This document shows positions 8,281 through 15,535 of a DNA stretch of 34,895 nt, piece after piece; within the stretch, counting starts at the first letter, position 1, and every line of letters begins with the position of its first letter. The position numbers were made by a program, and so were the translations under genes. The stretch comes from Alistipes sp. GTDB taxonomy: Bacteria; Bacteroidota; Bacteroidia; Bacteroidales; Rikenellaceae. The stretch lies in NCBI GenBank assembly GCA_017481925.1, contig JAFUOK010000021.1, positions 1 to 34,895 on the forward strand, written 5' to 3'. The notes beneath the pieces are model-generated. The model saw only the letters and a list, made by a program, of their open reading frames with translations, made no database searches and was not told the origin of the DNA.

Positions 8281-8310
8281 AAATTAGTAGTGATTTGTTA
8301 TTTAGATGGA

Positions 8311-8340
8311 GGGCTGTTTCCGAAAGGGAGCAGCCCCTTT
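8311..8340 (+). terminator. Terminator after rubrerythrin, GNRA-capped
   Basis: gggctg-tttcc-gaaa-gggag-cagccc forms an 11-bp stem (with G-U pairs) capped by a GAAA tetraloop, followed by ccttta. It overlaps the stop codon of the convergent CapA-like gene and may act in both directions. Confidence 0.6.
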
Positions 8341-9430
8341 ATATTCCCAGATGTTCCCTCACATCGCCCATAAATCGCTCGTAGCGACGACGTGAATCAG
8401 CCGTCATCTGCATCGTATCGCCCACCTCACGCGGCATGACCGAATACTCGGGCAGATGCACCCACACGGGTTCGAGTTTGTAAGAAATATTTTTCTTTGA
8501 ATAAAACACCTCCTCCTGCAACAGACTATCCACCACCTCCACATCGATGGTTGCCACCAGGCCGCCATCACGGTAGCGGGTACGCTGATTCGAGACAAAG
8601 TTACCCAGCGAAAATATCGTCACACGCCCCAGCGAATCGACCTCGGCGGGTTGCACGACGTGCGGATGCGAGCCGATGATAATATCCACGCCGTGACGCT
8701 TCATAAACTCCGCCTGCGCGCGTTGTTCCCGGTTGGGCATACGCTCATACTCGTTACCCCAATGCACATATGCCACAACAAAATCAACCTCATCGCGTGG
8801 CACCGAGGCCAGATCACGTGCCATCGCCACCGTATCCATACGATTCACTATGCGTCCCGCAGGGGTAGGGATTCCGTTGGTTCCGTAGGTGTAATTCACC
8901 ATTGCAAGGCGTATGCCGCAATGCTCGAAGTAAAGCACTTTATTTTCTTTATAATCAACGCTATCACAATATGCTCCCGTGTGGATGATTCCAACCTTGT
9001 CGAGTATATCTATTGTAGAGTCAATACCTCGACCGCCTCTATCGCAACAGTGGTTGTTTGCCAATGCCGCCACATCAACGCCTGCACGCTTCAAAGCCTC
9101 GGCCAACGCCGCCGGCGAACGAAAAGCAGGGTAGCCCGTAAAAGGTCCATTCTCCGCGAGGGTTGTTTCGAGATTCACCATAGCAATGTCGGCATCACGG
9201 AATCTGTCGCCCACATAGCGGAACATAGGCTCATAGTCATAGGTCACGCTGTCGGCCTGCCGTGCCGCACGCAGCTGCTCCTCGTGCTGCATCACGTCAC
9301 CAGCCACAACGATACGGGCACGTCGCACCTCGGCACGTGCCGTTATCGGCTCCTCCTTCTCTCGCGGAGCGAAGAGAAAAGGCATAAATGCCGCTACGAA
9401 CATCAGCAGTATGGCCACAAAATTCTTCAC
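8339..9430 (-). CDS. CapA family metallophosphatase-like protein
   Basis: This is a 363-residue protein of the PGA_cap/CapA family, a calcineurin-like fold found in poly-gamma-glutamate capsule loci and in many unrelated envelope genes. The start is GTG at 9430, giving MKNFVAILL and an N-terminal anchor helix at about 4-21. Metal-site motifs are GDVMQHE (44-50), NLETT (86-90), NNHCCDRG (125-132), HWGNEY, GSHPHV and SLGNFV. No capB/capC partner is nearby, so capsule synthesis should not be assumed. The gene lies convergent to rubrerythrin and downstream of the porin gene, with roughly 295 bp of repeat-rich DNA between them. Confidence 0.87.
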   Translation of the reverse strand: MKNFVAILLMFVAAFMPFLFAPREKEEPITARAEVRRARIVVAGDVMQHEEQLRAARQADSVTYDYEPMFRYVGDRFRDADIAMVNLETTLAENGPFTGYPAFRSPAALAEALKRAGVDVAALANNHCCDRGGRGIDSTIDILDKVGIIHTGAYCDSVDYKENKVLYFEHCGIRLAMVNYTYGTNGIPTPAGRIVNRMDTVAMARDLASVPRDEVDFVVAYVHWGNEYERMPNREQRAQAEFMKRHGVDIIIGSHPHVVQPAEVDSLGRVTIFSLGNFVSNQRTRYRDGGLVATIDVEVVDSLLQEEVFYSKKNISYKLEPVWVHLPEYSVMPREVGDTMQMTADSRRRYERFMGDVREHLGI

Positions 9431-9469
9431 GGTATAAAATTAAGAAAAATATCTTCAATAAAAGAAAGA

Positions 9470-9501
9470 GGGGCTGTCCAACAATATCGTTGAATAGCCC
9501 C
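9470..9501 (-). terminator. Dispersed terminator-like hairpin, copy 1
   Basis: A 13-bp stem with one mismatch (ggggctgtccaac with the complementary arm ending agcccc) is flanked on the minus strand by gaaagaatt on the left and ctctttcttt on the right. Arms and both flanks match the hairpin at 16991-17021 in the opposite orientation. Oriented on the minus strand it has a T-rich tail and could terminate transcription from the porin gene. Confidence 0.6.
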
Positions 9502-9511
9502 AATTCTTTCG

Positions 9512-9701
9512 GAACGTGTATAACAAGAGGGATTTCAAGGCTTAAATTCTTTTTCACCGCTCACGTTCGGCATAGCCTGCAAGCAGTCTCTGCTCTTACT
9601 CAATCGCGGCGGTGCGAAGCCCGAAAAAGCGGAGTTTACTCGGCGTAAATGAGCATTTTGAGGGCGAGCGTAACGCAGAAATCACCTTATTAGACACGTT
9701 C
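9512..9701. mobile_element. MITE-like unit with imperfect terminal inverted repeats
   Basis: A block of about 190 bp lies between the porin and CapA genes. Its ends are inverted repeats: gaacgtgtataacaag (9512-9527) and, in reverse complement, gaacgtgtctaataag (9686-9701), 14 of 16 matching. With one gap the match extends inward through a shared gatttc. No transposase is present, and the internal ORFs look spurious. The adjoining hairpin at 9470-9501 may belong to the same unit. No clear target-site duplication is visible. Confidence 0.45.
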
Positions 9702-9725
9702 TCCTCTATTCAGCCACCGCGGCCT

Positions 9726-11075
9726 CTAAAAATTGTATTGCACCATAAGACTTACGCGGTTAGCCTCGCCCATAGCACCATTCATATTTTTGCGTGAGCC
9801 GTGCAGATACTCCAGCGCCACACGGCAGTTGTCGGTCATCTGACAGAAGACATTTCCGAAGATGTAGGTGCCACGCTTATACTGATCCTCGGCATAGAAA
9901 CCGTTATGACGCTCCACGCGCACGGTAGAGTAACCACCAGCTACCCACAGACGTGAGGGGATGATATTCAACTGTCCCGATGCCTGCCAAGCCCACATCG
10001 GCATAGTCTGTATGCTCTCGGGGTTGGCGGGGTTGGGCGTAAAGTCCAGACCGCTACCCGTCAGATCCTGAATATAGGGTGTAATACCCTTGCCATAAAT
10101 ACCATTTCCGAAGAGGGTAAACCAACGCCCGAACTCTATGCGTGTGCTGGCCTGCACACCCCAACCAAAGAGGCTTGTATTCTCGTCGGTGCGGTTGTTG
10201 TGCAGATACATATTGCGGAACACAGCCGATGCACGGAAGTGGCTCTGACGATTCTCGCCCCACGCATATTGCAGATATACGGGGATGTCGGGCACACGCT
10301 GTGCAAGCGCCTGAAAATTCTCGCCATACGTACCGCTCACCTTTGGCATCTCGGCAGCCACGCCGGCACGCAAGTGGTTGTCGGCGAAGTCTATCTCATA
10401 ACGCAACAGAGTGGCATAGTTGAAGTTATAGGCATTGGGGCCTTCGTGGTCGATAGTCTCGGGCGAAGCCAGCAGGTCGCAGAACGTGGTCACATCACGA
10501 CCGGCCGTGAAGCCCAGCATCGAGACGTAGGCCGAGCGCAGGTGGGGCACATACGAAAACTCTTCGCCACCACGGAAGTCCATATCAATGTATGCCACCA
10601 CACGCCCCAAAACGTCGGAATTGACAATAGCCTTCGTGAACAGACGCGACGCCGTAGCATCCATCATCACACGCTGACGATTGGCGAAGGTCGCCGACAT
10701 AGGTATATCGTAGGGCACAAAATCGATATTATCTACCGCACCCTTGAAGTCGTAACTCGTGCGGAAGTTTATCTCGCCACCTATGCCGAGCGAGAAACGG
10801 TTGTTCTTGGTCGAGAAGACAATCAGAGGGTTATGCAACTGCTGAAAACCCTCACGATGCGTAGCCTCAAAATCCTCGCGGGCAAATTCAGCCGCCAGGC
10901 TACGCTGTGCTGCGGCCTGTTGCACGGGGCAGGAAATAGTATCAATCTGCTCGTAGGCAATCATATAAACGGTTGGCTTGCTACGCGAATGTCGGTGCCC
11001 GTAACGCTGCGCCGAGAGGCTACCCACCGCAAACGTCGAGAGCAAAAGTAAAGAGAAGAGTCTAATTGTTTTCAT
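9726..11075 (-). CDS. DcaP-like outer-membrane porin
   Basis: This is an outer-membrane beta-barrel of 449 residues starting at the ATG at 11075 (a TTG two codons upstream is less likely). A signal peptide covers about 1-22 (MKTIRLFSLLLLSTFAVGSLSAQ). A linker follows, then many alternating hydrophobic strands, and the protein ends in aromatic Phe as barrel proteins do. The segment GFTAGRDVTTFCDLLASPETID resembles the 'G..T..F.D' segment of DcaP-like and phosphate-selective porins. Substrate cannot be told from sequence; DcaP proteins transport small, often dicarboxylic or peptide-like, solutes. It is divergent from the metallophosphoesterase gene, and repeat-rich DNA follows it. Confidence 0.75.
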   Translation of the reverse strand: MKTIRLFSLLLLSTFAVGSLSAQRYGHRHSRSKPTVYMIAYEQIDTISCPVQQAAAQRSLAAEFAREDFEATHREGFQQLHNPLIVFSTKNNRFSLGIGGEINFRTSYDFKGAVDNIDFVPYDIPMSATFANRQRVMMDATASRLFTKAIVNSDVLGRVVAYIDMDFRGGEEFSYVPHLRSAYVSMLGFTAGRDVTTFCDLLASPETIDHEGPNAYNFNYATLLRYEIDFADNHLRAGVAAEMPKVSGTYGENFQALAQRVPDIPVYLQYAWGENRQSHFRASAVFRNMYLHNNRTDENTSLFGWGVQASTRIEFGRWFTLFGNGIYGKGITPYIQDLTGSGLDFTPNPANPESIQTMPMWAWQASGQLNIIPSRLWVAGGYSTVRVERHNGFYAEDQYKRGTYIFGNVFCQMTDNCRVALEYLHGSRKNMNGAMGEANRVSLMVQYNF

Positions 11076-11106
11076 AAGCAAACTGTTTTAGTGTATTCTT
11101 TTTTTA

Positions 11107-11114
11107 TATCTTTG
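11107..11114 (+). promoter_or_regulatory. -7 box for the metallophosphoesterase gene
   Basis: TATCTTTG matches the Bacteroidota -7 consensus. The -33 region is T-rich but has no good TTTG. It lies about 70-100 bp upstream of the plausible start codons. Confidence 0.5.
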
Positions 11115-11214
11115 TTACGCCAACGGTGCCTTGCACACGCAGGGCAATGCCGACTGCAAATATTTTTTGCAACTAATATGCCAAATGCGCCCTCCGTGGT
11201 GCACGCTCAACGCT

Positions 11215-12393
11215 ATGATCTGGATAATGCTCGTCTGTTCGCTCTGTATGCTGTGGCTCGACTATCGTGCCGCACACCGTCTGGTGCCCGCCGAGCGAAC
11301 GACACTGCGTCGCCGAATACTCCTAACACTGTGGTTTCTGGACGCTCTGCCATTCGTCTATTGGCTGCTGACCAACCGCCTCTTCTGGCACGACAACCCC
11401 ACATGGATGACTCTTGGGTCGATGTGGATCAACTATATCTATATGCTTACGGTCGTTGCCCGCGCACCTTTCTCCCTTGCGGCCGCCTACACGCAGAGCG
11501 CATGGTGGCGAGGCATAGCACTATGCTTAGGAGTAGGAGCCATCGGCCTGTTTATTCACGGCATGGCCGCAACACGCACCGCTTACGATGTGCGCCACGT
11601 CATTCTGCGCAGCGACCGTCTGCCAGAGGCTTTCGACGGCTATCGTATAGTCCATCTTTCCGACCTGCACGTCGGCTCGCTCGTACGACCCCAAAAAGAG
11701 GTTGCTGAGGTGGTGGATATCTGCAATGCGCAGGAGGCCGACATGGTGGTATTCAGCGGTGATTTGATCAATGTGCGACACGACGAACTGTCGCCCGAGA
11801 TTATGCCTCTACTCGGCTCTCTACGTGCCGAGGACGGGGTTTTTGCCGTTACGGGCAACCACGACAGGGGAGTATATATACGTGATACTCTTACCATTAC
11901 AACAGCCTTCACCACATCGGTGGTTATGCACGCCGAGCGTGAAGCAGGATGGCACGTGCTGGATGACAACTCGACATACATTCACCGTGGCGGGGACTCT
12001 ATCGCCCTAACGGGAATCTCTTTCTCCGAGCAACTGCAGGAGAAGCGCCACTCATCAAATCTGCCCAACGTGGAGTTAAGCCACGCCTACCAAGGAGTGA
12101 GCAAGGGCGATTTCAACATCACCATAGCCCATATTCCGCAACTGTGGGATCGCATCCTAGAGGAGGGCTATGCCGACCTCACTCTCTCGGGGCACGTACA
12201 CGCTATGCAGTTAAAGATTCCCATCGGACGACGTGGCATATCACCCTCACGGCTGCTCTATAAGCGCTGGAGCGGTCTATACGAGAAACATAACCGTTGG
12301 CTCTACATCAACGACGGCATAGGTCTGGCGATGTATCCTATGCGTCTGGGCGCACCTCCCGAGATTACTATAATAGAGCTGCACTGCAAATAA
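11215..12393 (+). CDS. Membrane-anchored calcineurin-like metallophosphoesterase (YkuE/YaeI type)
   Basis: The product is 392 residues from the ATG at 11215; an in-frame ATG at 11185 would add ten. The N-terminal third has about four transmembrane segments, ending near LGVGAIGLFIHGMAA. The C-terminal domain is a metallophosphoesterase with HLSDLHVGS (147-155), FSGDLIN (180-186), TGNHDRG (213-219) and GHVHAMQ, which together form the two-metal site. The family is usually of unknown or lipid-related substrate; some relatives act on UDP-diacylglucosamine or phospholipids. It is divergent from the porin gene and stands alone, with tRNA-Asp downstream on the same strand. Confidence 0.88.
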   Translation: MIWIMLVCSLCMLWLDYRAAHRLVPAERTTLRRRILLTLWFLDALPFVYWLLTNRLFWHDNPTWMTLGSMWINYIYMLTVVARAPFSLAAAYTQSAWWRGIALCLGVGAIGLFIHGMAATRTAYDVRHVILRSDRLPEAFDGYRIVHLSDLHVGSLVRPQKEVAEVVDICNAQEADMVVFSGDLINVRHDELSPEIMPLLGSLRAEDGVFAVTGNHDRGVYIRDTLTITTAFTTSVVMHAEREAGWHVLDDNSTYIHRGGDSIALTGISFSEQLQEKRHSSNLPNVELSHAYQGVSKGDFNITIAHIPQLWDRILEEGYADLTLSGHVHAMQLKIPIGRRGISPSRLLYKRWSGLYEKHNRWLYINDGIGLAMYPMRLGAPPEITIIELHCK

Positions 12394-12494
12394 CAAGCCT
12401 TGCATATCCACATATCTAACATTCACAGAATAGGGTAGTTACGCAACAGAGTGCAGCAATGATACATTTTTTAATCGAAAAAACAATAAATTTA

Positions 12495-12525
12495 TTTGCA
12501 GATTCCGAATTTTGTACTACCTTTG
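12495..12525 (+). promoter_or_regulatory. Promoter of tRNA-Asp
   Basis: TTTG (12495-12498) and TACCTTTG (12518-12525) are spaced by 19 bp, an excellent match to the Bacteroidota promoter. The tRNA begins 18 bp after the -7 box. Confidence 0.8.
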
Positions 12526-12543
12526 CAATCGCAATCAGCAAAT

Positions 12544-12617
12544 GGTGCGTTAGTTCAGCTGGTTAGAATACGTGCCTGTCACGCACGGGGCCAGGGGTTC
12601 GAGTCCCCTACGCACCG
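12544..12617 (+). tRNA. tRNA-Asp (anticodon GTC)
   Basis: A complete cloverleaf can be folded. The acceptor stem is ggtgcgt/acgcacc and the anticodon stem cgtgc/gcacg, with loop ctGTCac. The T-stem is agggg/cccct with loop ttcgagt. The discriminator base is G, as expected for Asp identity. The 3' CCA is not encoded (the following bases are cag). Confidence 0.96.
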
Positions 12618-12623
12618 CAGGTT

Positions 12624-12654
12624 AGACGACTCTTTAGAGGGTCGTCTTTTTTTT
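12624..12654 (+). terminator. Terminator of tRNA-Asp
   Basis: agacgac and gtcgtct form a perfect 7-bp stem around tctttagagg, followed by a run of about eight further T residues. It is a canonical intrinsic terminator 7 bp after the tRNA. Confidence 0.85.
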
Positions 12655-12664
12655 GTGCTTATTG

Positions 12665-12776
12665 GAAAAACATCGGGCGACAGATTCTGTCGCTATTTTT
12701 GTTGTAGGATGGTTTATGTAAATAAATTTCCTCCGCCATCCTACACAAAAACGGATGTTATCCGCCGATGTTTTTC
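12665..12776. repeat. 112-bp four-way-junction palindrome (cruciform/cloverleaf element)
   Basis: The outer stem gaaaaacatcgg/ccgatgtttttc (12665-12676 with 12765-12776) is perfect. Directly inside it on the left is a perfect hairpin, gcgacagattctgtcgc (12677-12693). On the right is cggat-gtt-atccg (12752-12764), directly abutting the outer arm. The centre is a long hairpin in which tttttgttgtaggatgg (12696-12712) pairs with the arm at 12736-12751 over 16 bp with one bulge. No coding potential is visible. Function is unknown: a non-autonomous mobile element or a structured RNA are both possible. Confidence 0.65.
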
Positions 12777-12801
12777 TGCGTAGCGCACTCTCACTTAATA
12801 A

Positions 12802-12872
12802 CGGGGTTGCGAGGATAATATATATTTCATTTCAAAGGTATCCTCGCTTCGGCTGCGCCGTTCGAGTCCCCG
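12802..12872. repeat. Second structured palindrome near tRNA-Asp
   Basis: gcgaggata (12809-12817) and tatcctcgc (12839-12847) are perfect inverted repeats. They are enclosed by cgggg (12802-12806) and ccccg (12868-12872), and a small cggc-tgc-gccg hairpin lies between them and the right outer arm. The right part also contains gttcgagtcccc, a copy of the tRNA-Asp T-arm sequence. Confidence 0.45.
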
Positions 12873-12884
12873 AAAAAAAGAATA

Positions 12885-12963
12885 AGTGTAATAGGTGGTA
12901 TAAGTGATATAGGTGTTATAGGAAGGGTATTACACCTATTACACCTATTACACCTATTACATC
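12885..12963. repeat. Inverted pair of 9-bp tandem repeat arrays
   Basis: Four degenerate 9-mers (agtgtaata, ggtggtata, agtgatata, ggtgttata; 12885-12920) are followed by a 7-bp spacer. Four units of tattacacc then follow (12928-12963), the last with one change. The right units are the reverse complement of the left consensus, so the whole forms an imperfect palindrome of tandem repeats. An ORF read through it is only a repeating tripeptide and is not supported as a gene. Confidence 0.75.
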
Positions 12964-13072
12964 TATCGCTCCTCTCCAGCCCCCTTACCCACCATCGGTC
13001 GGGGCTCCTGATTGCACGCAGAAGCATCTGTAGTCATATTTAATTAGGCATTTTGTCAGTTAATATGTGTAA
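12964..13072. other. Rest of the gene-free interval after the repeats
   Basis: The 12655-13242 interval holds no supported gene. In this part the only structure seen is agcccc/ggggct (12978-12983 with 13001-13006). The remainder is A/T-rich sequence leading to the next promoter. Confidence 0.5.
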
Positions 13073-13106
13073 TTTGCTATTTTTTAGAAAATTATTGATA
13101 CATTTG
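13073..13106 (+). promoter_or_regulatory. Promoter for the BASS-acyltransferase-OMP operon
   Basis: TTTG (13073-13076) and TACATTTG (13099-13106) are 22 bp apart, within the Bacteroidota range. Transcription from here would leave a leader of about 130 nt before the ATG at 13243. Confidence 0.65.
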
Positions 13107-13242
13107 TAGCATATTTTGTTTTTTGAGTAGAATATTTGGGCAAAGACGATAGTCATTGATGTCGCGTAAAATTACTATTGGGGCGCCCGACAAATAGACT
13201 ATTAACTGAGCAGCTGGCAACGGCTGCCGCACCCTTATTTAG
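13107..13242 (+). promoter_or_regulatory. Long structured 5' leader
   Basis: Nested stems are visible: atagtc/gactat (13149-13154 with 13197-13202) enclosing tgtcg/cgaca (13160-13164 with 13188-13192). Just before the start codon, gcagc/gctgc (13210-13214 with 13223-13227) competes with ggca/tgcc (13216-13219 with 13225-13228). It does not match a riboswitch class that I recognise. Confidence 0.3.
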
Positions 13243-14196
13243 ATGAAAGAACAGTTAGAAGCCCTTAACAGCCTATCGCTGAATTTTGGCCAGGGCGGTA
13301 TGATGATCGTGAACATCATCCTCGCATTCGTAATGTTTGGCGTGGCGCTCGGCATCAAGCCCCAAACCTTCAAAGAGGTATTCACAAACCCCAAATCAGT
13401 CATTATTGGCATCCTGTTGCAGTGGATCGGTCTGCCGGCCGTAACCTTCGCCGTGGTGCTGGCTCTCAACCCCATAATCACCCCTATGGTGGCATTGGGA
13501 ATGATTCTGGTGGCATCGTGCCCCGGAGGTAACATATCCAACTTCATCTCCTCGCTCTCGAAGGGTAACATCGAGTTGTCGGTATCGATGACCGCCGTAA
13601 CCACAGCCTTTGCACCGCTGATCACACCGCTTAACTTCTATGCGTGGGGAACTATGTACAGCCGTATCATCAGCATGCAAGCCGACATCCCGATGCTGAG
13701 CATTCCCTTCCTGCCTATGCTGGAGCAGATTCTGCTTCTACTCGGTCTGCCCATCGTTCTGGGACTTGTCTTTGCGCACTATTTCCCTGCTGCAACAAAG
13801 AAGATCACACGCCCTGCACAGATTACCTCAATCTTGCTCTTTATAGGAATGGTCATTGTGTCGTTCTCGCAGAACTTCCAGCTCTTCCTGAACAACATAT
13901 TCTACATCGCCATCATCGTATTCATTCACAACGCCTTTGCGCTTGGCACAGGATATTTTGGCGGCAAGTTAGCCCGACTTCCTATCGCCGACCGACGTTC
14001 GCTCACCATCGAGGTGGGTATTCAGAATTCGGGTCTGGGACTTATCCTGCTCTTCAACCCGGCTATCTTCCCGCCCGAAGTATGGCACGGCCACTATGGT
14101 GGTATGCTCATCGTCACAGCGTGGTGGGGTATATGGCACATCATCTCGGGCCTTACCGTTGCCCATCTATTCCGCAGAACGTCCCTCACAGAGTAA
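13243..14196 (+). CDS. Bile acid:sodium symporter (BASS/SBF) family transporter
   Basis: This 317-residue inner-membrane protein has about nine to ten hydrophobic helices. The family couples sodium to uptake of organic anions; bacterial members carry bile acids, pantoate, pyruvate-like acids and others, so 'bile acid' here is a family name. Matching features are the N-terminal helix with FVMFGVALGIKPQTF, the SCPGGNISNFISSL segment (the family's sodium-site region, about 90-103), and the late EVGIQNSGLGLILLF segment, which is the second conserved crossover motif. The ATG at 13243 follows a long leader. It ends 3 bp before the acyltransferase gene, so the two are co-transcribed. Confidence 0.9.
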   Translation: MKEQLEALNSLSLNFGQGGMMIVNIILAFVMFGVALGIKPQTFKEVFTNPKSVIIGILLQWIGLPAVTFAVVLALNPIITPMVALGMILVASCPGGNISNFISSLSKGNIELSVSMTAVTTAFAPLITPLNFYAWGTMYSRIISMQADIPMLSIPFLPMLEQILLLLGLPIVLGLVFAHYFPAATKKITRPAQITSILLFIGMVIVSFSQNFQLFLNNIFYIAIIVFIHNAFALGTGYFGGKLARLPIADRRSLTIEVGIQNSGLGLILLFNPAIFPPEVWHGHYGGMLIVTAWWGIWHIISGLTVAHLFRRTSLTE

Positions 14197-14199
14197 GAT

Positions 14200-15531
14200 A
14201 TGGCCAAGGAGAAAAAAATTCAGGACTACGATATAACGTATAGTCTTCTACGCCACTATGTGGACTTCACGCTGAAACTGTCGTACCGCAATATCCGCTA
14301 CGTCGGCCGCGAGAAGATTCCGCAGGATGGTGCCGTAATCTACGCTCCCAACCACACCAATGCCCTGATGGATGCGCTCATCATCCTTGCGATGGATCGC
14401 AAGCCCAAGGTCTTTGTTGCGCGTGCCGACATCTTCCGCAAACCACTGTTCGCCAAGATATTGCATTTTCTGAAGATTATGCCCATTATGCGCCTTCGTG
14501 ATGGTTTCGATGAGGTCAAGAAGAACCAGCAGACCATCGAGAAGGCGGTAGATGTACTCCACGACAAGGTGCCCTTCTGTATCTTTCCCGAGGGTCAGCA
14601 TCAGGCCAAATATTCGTCGCTGCCGCTGTCAAAGGGTATCTTCCGCATCGCTTTTCAGGCGCAGGAGCTGATGCCCGATATGCCGCTCTATATCGTTCCC
14701 GTAGGTATGCGCTATGGCAGTTTCTTCCGTTTCCGCTCAACTGTGCGTGTCGAGATTGGCGACCCTATAAACGTAGGCGAGTTCATTGCCTCCGCGCCAC
14801 AGCACACTCCACAGGAGCAGATGAATATGATGAAGGATCTGCTCACCGAGCGAATGAAGTCGTCGATACTCTACATCCCCAACGACGAAGACTACGACGC
14901 TACGTACGAGATATGTGCCGCAGTAGTGAAGATGCAGGTGCGACGTCTCGGCCTTGACAATGGTTCGCACCACGCCCTGGATGCTCACTTCAAGGCCAAC
15001 AAACACACCGTCGAAGAGATCATCCGCCTCAAAGAGGAAAATCCTGCGCTGGCTGCACAGCTGCTCTCGCTCGGTCGTGAGGCCTTCGAGTTGCGCCATC
15101 GTGATAAGATCAGCCTGGCTTCGGTATCTATCAAATATCCCGTGCTCTCGCGTGTACTCAAGACACTGTTTGTCCTTGCCACGTTGCCTTATGGCATAGC
15201 GTCACTGCTACTCACTTTACCCATCAAGGCTGTTTGCCTTTATGTGTTTACGCTGCTCAAGGATAGTGCATTCCGCAATTCGATACGCTACTTCCTAAAC
15301 CTTGTACTGTGGCCTCTGCTGACTATCATCTATGCCATTGCGGCATTTGCCACTTTGCCGTGGATGTGGGCCTTACTGCTGACTGTGCTTCTGCCACCTA
15401 TGCCCGTTATGGCTCACGAAGTGTGGCGACTGGTACGTCTGGCGGGCTCCGACATACGATTGCTGGCAAATGGGCACCTACGCAGAAAATACCAGCAGAT
15501 AAGAGATATGATTTTGAAACTTAACACTTAA
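14200..15531 (+). CDS. PlsC-domain (lysophospholipid/glycerol-phosphate) acyltransferase
   Basis: This 443-residue membrane-associated acyltransferase transfers an acyl chain to a phospholipid precursor. Motif I is NHTNALMD (51-58), an H-x5-D form seen in a PlsC subfamily rather than the usual H-x4-D. Motif III is FPEGQH (129-134). The C-terminal third contains at least two to three transmembrane stretches, including TLFVLATLPYGIASLLLTL and a pair near residues 365-405, before a short basic tail. It has 3-4 bp gaps on both sides, between the BASS transporter and an Omp85-like barrel. Its substrate could be a standard phosphatidic-acid precursor or a special lipid. Confidence 0.88.
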   Translation: MAKEKKIQDYDITYSLLRHYVDFTLKLSYRNIRYVGREKIPQDGAVIYAPNHTNALMDALIILAMDRKPKVFVARADIFRKPLFAKILHFLKIMPIMRLRDGFDEVKKNQQTIEKAVDVLHDKVPFCIFPEGQHQAKYSSLPLSKGIFRIAFQAQELMPDMPLYIVPVGMRYGSFFRFRSTVRVEIGDPINVGEFIASAPQHTPQEQMNMMKDLLTERMKSSILYIPNDEDYDATYEICAAVVKMQVRRLGLDNGSHHALDAHFKANKHTVEEIIRLKEENPALAAQLLSLGREAFELRHRDKISLASVSIKYPVLSRVLKTLFVLATLPYGIASLLLTLPIKAVCLYVFTLLKDSAFRNSIRYFLNLVLWPLLTIIYAIAAFATLPWMWALLLTVLLPPMPVMAHEVWRLVRLAGSDIRLLANGHLRRKYQQIRDMILKLNT

Positions 15532-15535
15532 AAAT

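Noticed and set aside
9388..9648. ORF of 86 codons across the MITE-like unit
   Set aside because: It spans the hairpin and the inverted-repeat end, has an odd composition, and is better explained as element sequence.
12665..12776. Integron attC site
   Set aside because: The palindrome has attC-like size, but the terminal core sites (RYYYAAC/GTTRRRY) are missing and no integrase or cassette array is nearby.
12496..12783. ORF of 95 codons running through the tRNA
   Set aside because: It contains the tRNA-Asp gene, its terminator and half of the palindrome, and has no family resemblance.
12885..12963. CRISPR array
   Set aside because: Units are 9 bp, contiguous and without spacers, and there are no cas genes.
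12827..13027. Minus-strand ORF with repeated Arg-Cys-Asn tripeptides
   Set aside because: The repetition comes from the 9-bp DNA repeat; there is no start context or homologous domain.
13107..13242. S-box (SAM-I) riboswitch, because of a ggcaac segment
   Set aside because: The conserved GAGGGA and GCCC core elements and the P1 closing stem are not present.
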